Made by a program: the position numbers and the translations under genes. Below are positions 8,404 to 17,852 of a DNA stretch of 64,000 nucleotides, piece after piece (within the stretch, counting starts at the first letter, position 1; each line of letters starts with the position of its first letter). Source of the DNA: Herbaspirillum sp. DW155. GTDB lineage: Bacteria > Pseudomonadota > Gammaproteobacteria > Burkholderiales > Burkholderiaceae_D. The stretch covers positions 62,001 through 126,000 of the forward strand of contig NZ_AP029028.1 in the NCBI RefSeq assembly GCF_037076565.1. The letters run 5' to 3'. The notes under the pieces were generated by a model, which worked only from the letters and a program-made list of their open reading frames with translations, was not told the DNA's origin and ran no database searches.

Positions 8404-8860
8404 GCTGTCCTGTGCGGTGGAGGGCCGGCTTCGGTGGAGAATCCGGCAGTGGATGGTGGGTCCGGCTTAGAACCGTCATGCTGGTAAAACGCGGTTCTTT
8501 ATTCGTTCGGAGTATATAAAGGGTAGGGGAGAAAGAAAAACTCGATTACCGCATATCGATATGCAGCCCCCGTATAGGCTGGAAACCCTTGTCCGGCGCA
8601 GGTTTCAGGCGAAATGAAGGTTTTTTCCCGGGTTTCGTTCTGCAACCGCGTCCATGCCCGCCTGTCAAGTTTCGCAGGCGGGTCGAGAGGCGCGCGCGCA
8701 ACGTCAGGATGGTGTCAGGCGCATTTTGAGCGCACCACGGGTAGAGTGCGCTAAAGTACGCGTCCTGCCCGGACAGTGGCCGGCCCTCCCCGCCGAGGGT
8801 GGTGTCTGCCCCCAGATCCCTGTCCGCCGGCACTCTATTTGAAGAAGCAAAGGGAGCAAG
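8404..8860. other. Divergent control region ABC operon / kup
   Basis: 457 bp without a convincing gene. It contains a possible minus-strand -10 (TATACT, 8511-8516), a perfect 14-bp palindrome GCATATCGATATGC at 8551-8564, and a 7-bp dyad AGCGCAC...GTGCGCT at 8729-8735/8746-8752 just before the kup side. These could be operator sites, but I cannot tie them to a named regulator. The kup promoter itself is not clear. Confidence 0.45.
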
Positions 8861-10762
8861 ATGAGTTCATCTCACACCAATCCAGGCCTTTCCCTCCGGT
8901 CGAGCAAATTCCACATGATTACCCTGGCGGCGCTGGGCGTGGTGTTTGGCGATATCGGTACCAGCCCGCTGTATGCACTGAAGGAATGTTTCAGCCCCGA
9001 CCATGGCATCGCCTTTTCACACGGCGCGGTGCTGGGCATCATCTCGATGCTGTTCTGGTCGATCTCCATCGTGGTCACCATCAAGTACGTGATGTTCGTG
9101 CTGCGCGCCGACAACAACGGCGAAGGCGGCGTGCTGGCGTTGATGGCGCTGTCGCTGCGCTCGGCCATCTCGGGCTCGCCGCGCGCCAAGCTCTTGATGA
9201 TGCTGGGCGTCTTCGGCGCCTGCATGTTCTACGGCGACGTGGTGATCACGCCGGCCATCTCGGTGCTGTCGGCGGTGGAAGGGCTGGAGATCGCCGCGCC
9301 CACGACGGCGCATGCGGTCATTCCGCTCACGCTGGTGATCGTGGTGATCCTGTTCCTGATCCAGCGGCATGGCACCAGCGTGGTGGGGCGTTTCTTCGGT
9401 CCGGTGATGTTCCTGTGGTTCTTCTCGCTGGCCTTGCTGGGTCTGTACAACATCATCAAGGCACCCCAGGTGCTGGTGGCGATCAATCCGTATTACGCCG
9501 TCCACTTCATGGCCGAGCACTCGCTGCAGGCCTTCATCGTGCTGGGTTCGGTGGTGCTGGTGCTGACCGGGGCCGAGGCGCTGTATGCCGACATGGGCCA
9601 CTTCGGCATCAAGCCGATCCGCTATGCCTGGCTTTTCACGGTGATGCCCTCGCTGCTGATCAACTACTTCGGCCAGGGTGCCAACCTGATCGCCAATCCC
9701 AAGGCGCTGGCCAATCCCTTCTACCTGATGATCCCCGAGCCGCTGGTGTTGCCCATGGTGCTGCTGGCCACCGCAGCCACGGTGATCGCCTCGCAGGCGG
9801 TGATCTCGGGCGCCTTCTCGCTGACCAGCCAGGCCATCCTGCTGGGCTTTGTTCCGCGCATGCGCATCCTGCACACCTCCGAGGACGAGCAGGGCCAGAT
9901 CTACATCCCGCTCATCAACTGGATGCTGCTGGTGCTGGTGGTGGCGGTGGTGCTGGCGTTCAAGAAATCCGACAACCTGGCCGCGGCCTATGGTGTGGCC
10001 GTGACCACCACCATGGTGATCACCACCATGCTGCTGGCGGTGGTGATGCGCCATATCTGGAAGTGGCGCATGCCGGCCGTGGTCGTGGCCACTGCCTGCT
10101 TCATGGCGGTCGACGTGGCCTTCTTCGCGGCCAATCTGTTGAAGCTCACCGAAGGCGGCTGGTTCCCGCTGGTCATCGGCGGCGCCGCGTTCTTCCTGTT
10201 GATGACCTGGTACTCGGGCCGCATGCTGCTGCGCATGCGCATCAAGGATGACGGCATCCCCATCGAGCCCTTCATCGAAGGCCTGCTGGCGCATCCGCCC
10301 CACCGCGTGGGCGGCACCGCCGTCTTCATGACCGGCAATATCGCCACCGTGCCGGTGGCGCTGCTGCACAACCTGAAGCACAACCGCATCCTGCATGAGC
10401 GGGTGTTCTTCCTCAAGATCAGCATCTGGGATGTGCCCTATGTTGCCGACAGCGAGCGCCTGACCATGAAGGACCTGGGTGGCGAGGTCTACCTGCTGCG
10501 CGCGGCCTTCGGCTTTAAGGAAGCGCCGGAAGTGCAGAAGGTCATGACCCTGACCGAGCAGCAGTTCGGCCATCACTTCGACCTGATGGATACGTCCTTC
10601 TTCCTGGCGCGCGACACGGTGGTGCCGAGCAAGCTCTTGGGCATGTCGCTGTGGCGCGAGCGCCTGTTTGCGTGGATGTACCAGAACGGCGCCAAGCCGT
10701 CGGACTTCTTCCACATCCCGGCCAACCGGGTGGTGGAGCTGGGGACCAAGGTCGAGATCTGA
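8861..10762 (+). CDS. kup: KUP-family potassium transporter
   Basis: Low-affinity, proton-coupled K+ importer of the inner membrane. The protein has 633 residues, the normal length for the family (about 620-630). It begins with the diagnostic block [19 protein letters not shown] near residue 23-41, has about twelve membrane helices to roughly residue 440, and ends in a cytosolic C-terminal domain of about 180 residues. AGGGAGC precedes the ATG at good spacing. It is a single-gene unit closed by a strong terminator. Confidence 0.96.
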   Translation: MSSSHTNPGLSLRSSKFHMITLAALGVVFGDIGTSPLYALKECFSPDHGIAFSHGAVLGIISMLFWSISIVVTIKYVMFVLRADNNGEGGVLALMALSLRSAISGSPRAKLLMMLGVFGACMFYGDVVITPAISVLSAVEGLEIAAPTTAHAVIPLTLVIVVILFLIQRHGTSVVGRFFGPVMFLWFFSLALLGLYNIIKAPQVLVAINPYYAVHFMAEHSLQAFIVLGSVVLVLTGAEALYADMGHFGIKPIRYAWLFTVMPSLLINYFGQGANLIANPKALANPFYLMIPEPLVLPMVLLATAATVIASQAVISGAFSLTSQAILLGFVPRMRILHTSEDEQGQIYIPLINWMLLVLVVAVVLAFKKSDNLAAAYGVAVTTTMVITTMLLAVVMRHIWKWRMPAVVVATACFMAVDVAFFAANLLKLTEGGWFPLVIGGAAFFLLMTWYSGRMLLRMRIKDDGIPIEPFIEGLLAHPPHRVGGTAVFMTGNIATVPVALLHNLKHNRILHERVFFLKISIWDVPYVADSERLTMKDLGGEVYLLRAAFGFKEAPEVQKVMTLTEQQFGHHFDLMDTSFFLARDTVVPSKLLGMSLWRERLFAWMYQNGAKPSDFFHIPANRVVELGTKVEI

Positions 10763-10784
10763 CGTTCCGGTGGCTCGCGTGAAG

Positions 10785-10820
10785 AATGCCGTTCAGTGTC
10801 TGGCTGAACGGCATTTTTCT
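10785..10820 (+). terminator. Intrinsic terminator of kup
   Basis: A 12-bp stem (AATGCCGTTCAG / CTGAACGGCATT) with a 7-nt loop is followed by TTTCT. It begins about 22 bp after the kup stop. Confidence 0.88.
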
Positions 10821-10943
10821 TGGCGGTCGCAAAATGGCTGAGGAATTCATATCGTCCGGCCGCGTCGAAGGGCCAGGCCCGCAGCATGGCGGGCATGGAT
10901 GCAGTATCTTTCACCATCACCTTGAGCAAGGAGCAGCAGGCAC

Positions 10944-11852
10944 ATGAACAAGATCCGGATGATGGGCGCCCCCACCGACGTGGGCGCCAGCCGCCGTGGC
11001 GCCTCGATGGGGCCGGCCGCCTTGCGCGTGGCGGAACTGCAGCGCGGCTTGCAGCAGCACGGGCTGGACGTCATCGATGGCGGCGACCTGGGCGGCCCGG
11101 CCAATCCGCAGCAGCCGCCCGTGCAGGGATTGCGCCACCTGGAGCAGGTGGTGCAGTGGAACCAGGCCGTCTTCGAGGCGGTGGCGGCCACCCTGGCGCA
11201 GGCGGAAATACCGCTGCTCATGGGCGGCGACCATGCGCTGGCGGTCGGCTCCATTGCCGCCGTGGCGCAGCACTGCCGCACGCAGGGCAAGCAGCTGCGC
11301 GTGCTGTGGCTGGATGCCCATGCCGATGCCAATACCAGCGACTCCACCCCGACCGGCAACATCCACGGCATGCCGGTGGCCTGCCTGCTGGGCGTGGGAC
11401 CGCAAGCGCTGACCCGTCTGGGCGGCCAGACGCCGGCCCTAGAGCCGCAGCAGATCTGCCAGATCGGCATCCGCAGCGTGGACCGCGAAGAAAAACGTCA
11501 CCTGCGCGAACTCGGCGTGCGCGTCTTCGACATGCGCCACATCGATGAATACGGCATGCGCGCCACCATGCAGGAGGCGCTGTCCGGCATGGGACCGGAT
11601 ACCCATCTGCACGTGAGTTTCGATGTGGATTTCCTCGATGCCGCGCTGGCCCCCGGCGTGGGTACGGCGGTGCTGGGCGGGCCGACCTACCGCGAGGCGC
11701 AGCTGTGCATGGAGATGATCGCCGATACCGGCCGTCTCGCTTCGCTGGACCTGATGGAACTCAATCCCGCCTGCGATGTGCGCAACCAGACGGCGGAGGT
11801 GGTGGTGGACCTGGTGGAGAGTCTTTTCGGCAAATCGACACTGATTCGCTGA
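10944..11852 (+). CDS. rocF: Arginase
   Basis: Mn-dependent enzyme that hydrolyses L-arginine to ornithine and urea. The 302-residue protein has the ureohydrolase metal motifs: GGDHA (94-98), DAHADAN (124-130), HGMP (141-144) and SFDVDFLD (225-232). The N-terminal wording MGAPTDVGASRRGASMGP favours arginase over agmatinase or formimidoylglutamase. It lies directly upstream of a polar amino-acid ABC importer in the same direction, which fits uptake and catabolism of arginine or ornithine. Separate transcription is possible because of the roughly 200-bp gap. Confidence 0.93.
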   Translation: MNKIRMMGAPTDVGASRRGASMGPAALRVAELQRGLQQHGLDVIDGGDLGGPANPQQPPVQGLRHLEQVVQWNQAVFEAVAATLAQAEIPLLMGGDHALAVGSIAAVAQHCRTQGKQLRVLWLDAHADANTSDSTPTGNIHGMPVACLLGVGPQALTRLGGQTPALEPQQICQIGIRSVDREEKRHLRELGVRVFDMRHIDEYGMRATMQEALSGMGPDTHLHVSFDVDFLDAALAPGVGTAVLGGPTYREAQLCMEMIADTGRLASLDLMELNPACDVRNQTAEVVVDLVESLFGKSTLIR

Positions 11853-12053
11853 CGCTTCTCACTGTCTGCAATTGGAGGTTGAAGGATTGCGGCCAATGCC
11901 TGATCATTCAGGGTTTTCCGCATCCGGCGGGCAGGAGCAGGGCAGCCAGCCCGCATTCCCGCGTGCCGGGAAGCGCCCGCATACCGGGGCGGCAACGAGG
12001 GTGCGCATGCATCTTGCTCTCCCGGTTCATTCCTCCGTCAGAAAGAAGTCATC

Positions 12054-12833
12054 ATGTCTCTCAAGAAATTGTTCACCGTGGCCGCCAGCGCGCTGGCCCT
12101 GTCCTGCGCCGCCGGCAGCACCTTCGCCGCTGACCAGACCTACGTGGTCGGCGCGGGCGGTACCTACCGCCCCTTCGAATTCGAAACCCCGAAGAAGGAA
12201 CTGGTCGGCTTCGACATCGACCTGATCAAGGCCATCTCGCAGGCGTCCAACTTCAAGATCCAGCTGGTGAGCACGCCCTGGGAAGGCATCTTCGCCACCT
12301 TGGGCCAGGGTGACCGCGACATCATCATCTCCGGCATCACCATCACCGACAAGCGCGCCCAGATGGTGGACTTCTCGCTGCCGTACTTCCCGGCCGAGCA
12401 GGTCATCATCACCAATGCCGATGCCAAGATCACCTCGCTGGCCGACCTGAAGAAGACCCAAGTGGCCGTGGTCAACTCCACCGCCGGTGACATCGTGGTC
12501 TCCGAAGAACTGGGCAAGGCCAGCACCGCCATCCACCGCTTCGACAACACCGTGCTGATGCTGGAAGAACTGTATCGCGGCGGCGTCGATGCGGCCGTGG
12601 GCGATGTGGGCGTGATCAAGTTCTACATCAAGAGCCATCCCGAGAAGAAGTTCAAGGTGGTGGGTGACGCCAAGTTCGTGCGCCAGTACTTCGGTATCGC
12701 CGTCAAGAAGGGCAACAAGGAACTGCTGGACAAGATCAACGCCGGCCTGAAGCAGATCGTCGCCGATGGCACCTACGCCAAGATCTACAAGACCTGGTTC
12801 GACGGCGAAGTGCCGACCCTGCCGCTGAAGTAA
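12054..12833 (+). CDS. Polar/basic amino-acid ABC transporter substrate-binding protein
   Basis: Periplasmic binding protein of family 3 (SBP_bac_3), 259 residues. The signal peptide has cleavage expected near STFA/AD. The mature part starts with YVVGAGGTYRPFEFETPKKELVGFDIDLI, the classic family opening, followed by a GDRDIIISGITIT block. AAAGAAG precedes the ATG. The genes for permease and ATPase follow, so this is the recognition subunit of a complete importer. The neighbouring arginase suggests arginine, ornithine or lysine as ligand; sequence alone does not settle it. Confidence 0.92.
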   Translation: MSLKKLFTVAASALALSCAAGSTFAADQTYVVGAGGTYRPFEFETPKKELVGFDIDLIKAISQASNFKIQLVSTPWEGIFATLGQGDRDIIISGITITDKRAQMVDFSLPYFPAEQVIITNADAKITSLADLKKTQVAVVNSTAGDIVVSEELGKASTAIHRFDNTVLMLEELYRGGVDAAVGDVGVIKFYIKSHPEKKFKVVGDAKFVRQYFGIAVKKGNKELLDKINAGLKQIVADGTYAKIYKTWFDGEVPTLPLK

Positions 12834-12981
12834 GCCTTCCGGCGCGGCCCCGGTGGTGGGGCTGTTGCCCGTCCGAGAGCGCCGTCCCGCCGGGGTGCGG
12901 GGCGCGCTGCCTGTTTCTGGTTGTTTTTTGCGTTCTCTGCTTCTCCGCTTTTCTTAATCTCTCCGTTTGAACGGATTCATC

Positions 12982-13730
12982 ATGCATTCCTTCTTCCAAT
13001 GGGAAATCATCGGCGAATACGCGCCGCTGTTCGTCGAAGGCACCTGGATGACCCTGAAGGCCGCGATCATCTGCGTCATCGCCGGCACCTGCTGGGGCCT
13101 GGTGCTGGGCGTGGGCCGCCTGGCCGAGGCACGCCATGGTTTCTGGAAATATTTCCTGTGCTACTGCGTGCAGTGGCCGATCCGCTTCTACGTCAGCTTC
13201 CTGCGCGGTACGCCCCTGTTCGTGCAGATCCTGCTGATCCACTTCGCGCTCATGCCCATGCTCATCAACCCCAGCGGCGGCCTGATCCTCTCCGGCGACC
13301 TGGCGCGTGAAATCCGCTCGCACTATGGCGCCTTCGCTTCGGCGGTGCTGGCCATCACGCTCAATTCGGGCGCGTATGTCTCGGAAATCTTCCGCGCCGG
13401 CATCCAGTCCATCGACCGTGGTCAGAGCGAAGCCTCGCGCTCGCTGGGCATGAGCTATCTCGGCACCTTGCGCCGCGTGGTGCTGCCGCAGGCTTTTCGC
13501 CGCATGCTGCCGCCGCTGGGCAACAATGCGATTGCCATCGTCAAGGATTCCTCGCTGGCCTCGGCCATCGGCCTGGCTGAACTGGCCTATGCCGCACGGA
13601 CCGTCTCGGGCGCCTATGCGCGCTACTGGGAGCCGTACCTGACCATTTCGGTGATCTACTGGCTCATCACGCTGGCGCTGTCGGCGCTGGTGCGCCATCT
13701 GGAAGCGCGTTACGGCAAGGGAGATGCACG

Positions 13731-13734
<4 letters not shown>
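12982..13734 (+). CDS. Amino-acid ABC transporter permease (HisM/GlnP family)
   Basis: Membrane subunit of the amino-acid importer, 250 residues from the ATG chosen here; an in-frame TTG five codons upstream (12967) is the alternative, and neither has a strong Shine-Dalgarno. The His/Glu/Gln/Arg/opine permease signature is visible: [13 protein letters not shown] near 75-87 and the coupling loop [20 protein letters not shown] near 150-170. The protein is unusually long between helices (about residues 85-115). Its stop overlaps the ATPase start by 4 bp. A single permease gene implies a homodimer. Confidence 0.9.
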
Positions 13735-14462
<728 letters not shown>

Positions 14463-14480
14463 GCAATAGTAAGAAGTAAA

Positions 14481-14508
14481 AACGCCGGGAGTGATCCCGG
14501 CGTTTTCG
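14481..14508 (+). terminator. Intrinsic terminator after amino-acid ABC operon
   Basis: A perfect 10-bp stem AACGCCGGGA / TCCCGGCGTT with tetraloop GTGA is followed by TTCG and more T. An A-run on the 5' side lets it also work for the convergent minus-strand gene. Confidence 0.88.
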
Positions 14509-14524
14509 TTTCTGCCTGGCCGCC

Positions 14525-15370
14525 TCAGTGATGCGCCCCCAGCACGATGGCCCCGGCTGCAATCACCAGGCAGGACAGCACCCGCCGCAGGCTCAGTTTT
14601 TCACCCAGGAAGAGCGTGCCGATCAGCAGCGCAAACAGCACCGAAGTCTCGCGCAGCGCCGAGACCATCCCCATGGGCGCCGGCGTCACGGCCCAGATCA
14701 CGATGCCGTAAGCCAGCAGCGACATCACGCCGCCGCCCAGTCCGATCCAGGTTTCCTTCTGTGACAGCGCCACCGGCGAGCGGCCGTGCTTGTACTGGTA
14801 GAGCAGCGCCAGCGGGATGCTGTCGGCCACGAACAGCCAGCCCGCATAGGCGATGGCATCGCCCGCCAGACGCGCGCCGATGCCATCGGTGATGGTGTAG
14901 GCCGCGATGAAGGCGCCGGTGGCCAGCGCCGCCAGCGGGGCGGAGAGGTGCTCGCGCTCACGCAGGGCGCGCAGGTTGGCCAGACTCACGATGCCCACCG
15001 AGACCAGCGCAATGCCGATCACCGTGTAAAGCCCCAGCTGCTCGCCCGCGAACAGGGCCGCACCCAGCGCCACCAGCAAGGGCGAGGAGCCGCGTGCAAT
15101 CGGATAGGACTGGCCGAAGTCGCCGATGCGGTAGGCGCGGATCAGGAACAGGTTGTAGCCGGTATGCAGCAGGCCCGAGAGCAGGATGTAGCACCAGCTC
15201 TCCGCCTGCGGCAGCGGCCGCCACAGCACCAGCGGGAGCGAGCCCAGCCCGGCGCCCAGGGTCATGAGCGAGAGCGAGGCCAGGCGGTCGTGGCTGCTTT
15301 TGAGCAGGGCGTTCCAGGAAGCATGCAGCAGAGCGGCAGCCAGCACCAGGGCGATGACGGCCAGGTTCAT
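14525..15370 (-). CDS. DMT-superfamily (EamA) transporter
   Basis: An inner-membrane protein of 281 residues with ten predicted helices in two EamA repeats (about 5-135 and 150-280). The second repeat ends LGEKLSLRRVLSCLVIAAGAIVLG, a typical EamA ending. Start 15370 was chosen because it gives the usual family N-terminus and overlaps the stop of the upstream methyltransferase gene by 4 bp. Substrate unknown; the family covers amino-acid, metabolite and drug exporters. Confidence 0.88.
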   Translation of the reverse strand: MNLAVIALVLAAALLHASWNALLKSSHDRLASLSLMTLGAGLGSLPLVLWRPLPQAESWCYILLSGLLHTGYNLFLIRAYRIGDFGQSYPIARGSSPLLVALGAALFAGEQLGLYTVIGIALVSVGIVSLANLRALREREHLSAPLAALATGAFIAAYTITDGIGARLAGDAIAYAGWLFVADSIPLALLYQYKHGRSPVALSQKETWIGLGGGVMSLLAYGIVIWAVTPAPMGMVSALRETSVLFALLIGTLFLGEKLSLRRVLSCLVIAAGAIVLGAHH

Positions 15371-16050
15371 GGAGCGCTTCCCGCATCCAGGTCGGCCACG
15401 CAACGCCATAGTTCATGACCGGAGGCCAGGTACTTGCGCTCGAAGGGCGTGATGGGTTGTTCGGGCTGCCAGGCTTCGGTCTTGAAAGTGCCGCCAGTCA
15501 GGCGGTTCAGGGCCGATGTGAATTCTTCGACATAAATCCGCCAGTTGCTGCGGCATTCCAGCTGCCCGCCCAGCGCCGGGATGAAGGGAAACACCGGATG
15601 GCCATGCCAGCGCCGGGCCAGGTGGCCGATCTTGGGCCAGGGATTGGGGTAGAGCAGATAGTGCCGCGCCGGACGCAGGCCGGCCTGCTGCGCCAGGCGC
15701 CAGTAATCCACCAGGTCGGCGCGCACGAAACAAAGATTGGTCGGCTCGGGGCCGTCCCAGTGCGTATTGCGCGCCAGGCGGTCGGCCGACTGGTCGATGC
15801 CGATGACGAAATGATCCGGGTATCGGCTGGCCAGGTGCAACGTGGACAAGCCCACGCCGCAGCCGGTATCGAGGATCAGCGGCGGCGCGCCGGCCGCGCG
15901 CCAGGCCGCCATGCTGGCATCAAAGGCGCGCTGGTTGTAGTCGGTGATGGGCTTGCGGAAGGGGTGGGCCGGGTCGGCATGGCGCGCCACCAGGGTGGCC
16001 AGTTGCTCATGCACGCCGGTCTGGGCGCTGCTGATGGGGGAGGAATTCAC
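15367..16050 (-). CDS. TrmB-like (Methyltransf_4) SAM-dependent methyltransferase
   Basis: Resembles tRNA (guanine-N7)-methyltransferase, which methylates G46 in tRNA. The SAM-binding motif is DTGCGVGLSTLHLA and the family block is YPNPWPKIGHLARRWHGHPVF, close to but not identical with the canonical PDPWPK...H.KRR. The C-terminal ITPFERKYLASGHELWR also fits the family. I use the GTG at 16050, but no Shine-Dalgarno supports it; a TTG at 16125 would add 25 residues with no homology I recognise. It may be a divergent second TrmB, so the substrate is uncertain. It is coupled to the DMT transporter gene. Confidence 0.75.
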   Translation of the reverse strand: MNSSPISSAQTGVHEQLATLVARHADPAHPFRKPITDYNQRAFDASMAAWRAAGAPPLILDTGCGVGLSTLHLASRYPDHFVIGIDQSADRLARNTHWDGPEPTNLCFVRADLVDYWRLAQQAGLRPARHYLLYPNPWPKIGHLARRWHGHPVFPFIPALGGQLECRSNWRIYVEEFTSALNRLTGGTFKTEAWQPEQPITPFERKYLASGHELWRCVADLDAGSAP

Positions 16051-16123
16051 GACAAGGAGGAAGAGGGCGGCAAAACGCCATTTTAAAGGACGCCGCGCTG
16101 CCTTCGCCGATGACAAGCTGACC

Positions 16124-16154
16124 AAAAGAAAACGCCGCGCTGTGGGCGCGGCGT
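16124..16154 (-). terminator. Intrinsic terminator of the DUF3567 gene
   Basis: Read on the minus strand, a 9-bp stem ACGCCGCGC / GCGCGGCGT with a 5-nt loop is followed by TTTTCTTTT. It lies about 30 bp after the DUF3567 stop. Confidence 0.85.
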
Positions 16155-16185
16155 CATTGCCTGGCGAGCGGAAAGCCTGACCGGA

Positions 16186-16443
16186 TCAGTGCAGGGTCAT
16201 GGGGTGGCGCATCATCACGTCGTAGCGGCTCAGGAAGTTGTCGATGTCTTCCATGGTGGGCTCGGAGGCGATGAGCTCCTGGACGTCCTTGCGGAACAGT
16301 TCGGCGGCCGGACCGTCGATGTAGATTTCGCGCTGGCCGGACTTGTCCATGATCTCGTAGCCGCCGAAGCGCAGGGCTTCGTGGTCGGTATCGGCACCGA
16401 ATTCGACGACGCTGTACTGCTCACTGTTGTAGATCAGGTTCAT
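16186..16443 (-). CDS. DUF3567 family protein (BTH_I0359-like)
   Basis: An 85-residue soluble protein matching the betaproteobacterial DUF3567 family as I remember it. The N-terminus MNLIYNSEQYSVVEFG and the acidic, helix-rich remainder (LRFGGYEIMDKSGQREIYIDG) are characteristic. AAGGAGT sits at good spacing before the ATG. No cysteines, signal peptide or membrane helix are present. Function is unknown. It has its own terminator and a long upstream region, so it is probably monocistronic. Confidence 0.88.
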   Translation of the reverse strand: MNLIYNSEQYSVVEFGADTDHEALRFGGYEIMDKSGQREIYIDGPAAELFRKDVQELIASEPTMEDIDNFLSRYDVMMRHPMTLH

Positions 16444-16934
16444 AGTGACTCCTTATGCTGGAATACTGCTTCGAAAAGGAAGTGGCGCCTTCACTGTAAA
16501 TTTCAAGATCCTTCACCTGGAATCGCCTCTCTGTGCATCTTTGTCACTTCGATACAGCTCCTCGGGAAACGCCGCGTCGCTTGCGCTCCTGAGTCTGGTA
16601 ACGGCAGACCGCGGGCAAAACTTTGATGGCTGCGGTGTTGCCGGCCTGCATGGCTGCAATATTGCCTTTTTTCTTCATGAAGCATCGTCAACTACTGAAA
16701 GTAGATGATATGCCCGCGCGGAAGTTCAGCGCCGGAACGCAGGCCGGTTGCGTCCCGGCAAGCTTCATCACGCCCTCAGCATGACGCTGACGGACCCAAA
16801 AGAACATCAGGAAATTTCTGACGCAGCCACAGCCGTGGCGACTCAGATATCGCCAGAGTGCCAAAAGAAACGGGACCGCGCTGCGATCCCGTTGTCCTTG
16901 TCTGTGCTCCGTGCGGCAGCGATGCCGTTCAGAT
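16444..16934. other. Intergenic region upstream of DUF3567
   Basis: 491 bp between two minus-strand genes. It contains the response-regulator terminator at its right-hand start (16862-16892) and the DUF3567 ribosome-binding site at its left edge. GC content is lower than in neighbouring genes. Short open frames exist, but none has a Shine-Dalgarno or recognisable product. I see no clear promoter. Confidence 0.5.
16862..16892 (-). terminator. Intrinsic terminator of the response-regulator gene
   Basis: On the minus strand AACGGGA...TCCCGTT forms a 7-bp stem extended by an inner CGC/GCG pair after one mismatch. CTTTTGG follows the stem. It sits about 45 bp after the stop. Confidence 0.7.
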
Positions 16935-17684
16935 TCAGTGATTCTTGCGCGCCAGCTTGCCCGGTTCCACGCCCAGCTGCTTGAGCTTGCGGTAGAGGTG
17001 GGTGCGCTCCAGGCCGGTACGTTCGGCCACGCGCGTCATGCTGCCGTTTTCGCGCACCAGGTGGTATTCGAAATAAGCACGTTCAAAGGCATCGCGGGCT
17101 TCGCGCAGCGGCAGGTCGAAGGAGATATTGGCGGCATTGTCGGCCACCTGGCCGAAGGGGGTAGCGGTGGCCGTGCCGTGATGCGAAGTCTCGCCACCCA
17201 TGGCGGGAGCGTAGCTAGTCACCGGGGCAGCGTGCTCCGGGACATGCAGGCTGTCGGCTGCGCCATTGGCCACGGCCGCCACCGGGGCCGGGCGGTAGCT
17301 GGCCGGGCGCACCGCTTCGCGGCTGTGCGAGAGGCCTTGCTGCACGGCCTTGAGCAGCTTTTGCAGCGCGATCGGTTTTTCCAGGAAGTTGAGCGCGCCG
17401 ATGCGGGTGGCTTCGACGGCGGTGTCGATGGTGGCGTGGCCGGACATCATGATGACCGGCATCGTCAACAGGCCATCGCGCTGCCATTCCTTCAACAGCG
17501 TCACGCCATCGGTATCGGGCATCCAGATATCGAGCAACACGAGGTCCGGGATGCCGGCCTGGCGAAGTTCGCGTGCCTGCTGCGCGTTTTCCGCAGTGGT
17601 CACGACATGCCCCTCATCGCCCAGAATTTCTGAGAGCAATTCGCGGATACCCATTTCGTCATCGACGACCAGGATGTTAGCCAT
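16935..17684 (-). CDS. NtrX-like response regulator lacking the AAA+ domain
   Basis: Two-component regulator of 249 residues. The receiver domain fills about 1-120, with acidic pocket DDE (8-10), phospho-acceptor Asp52 in LLDIWMP and conserved Lys103 in LEKP. An Ala/Pro-rich linker (about 125-190) leads to a Fis-type helix-turn-helix at about 195-245 (VAERTGLERTHLYRKLKQLG). The sigma-54-interacting AAA+ ATPase found between these domains in NtrX and NtrC is missing. The paired kinase gene is just upstream in the same direction. Without AAA+ it should not activate sigma-54 polymerase by remodelling; it may act like a PrrA/RegA-type receiver-Fis regulator. Confidence 0.9.
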   Translation of the reverse strand: MANILVVDDEMGIRELLSEILGDEGHVVTTAENAQQARELRQAGIPDLVLLDIWMPDTDGVTLLKEWQRDGLLTMPVIMMSGHATIDTAVEATRIGALNFLEKPIALQKLLKAVQQGLSHSREAVRPASYRPAPVAAVANGAADSLHVPEHAAPVTSYAPAMGGETSHHGTATATPFGQVADNAANISFDLPLREARDAFERAYFEYHLVRENGSMTRVAERTGLERTHLYRKLKQLGVEPGKLARKNH

Positions 17685-17852
17685 GTGCTGCTTTCCTCGC
17701 TGCTAGTTCATTATCCAAGTTTTTCGATCTTGTTCCGGGCGGGCGCGTTCGACGCGGCCTTGACGTACCTGCCTTGATGAACTGCCGGGTCCCTCCCGGC
17801 GCCTTGCTGTCGAATCTTGATCCTGGCTACGGTTTTCGGAGAAAACTGTCTC

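Noticed and set aside
8546..8833. 95-codon minus-strand frame in the ABC/kup intergenic region
   Set aside because: No ribosome site, no recognisable product, and it spans a likely control region.
16445..16708. Plus-strand frame of about 87 codons upstream of DUF3567
   Set aside because: It lacks a Shine-Dalgarno and any recognisable features, and overlaps the region expected to hold the DUF3567 promoter.
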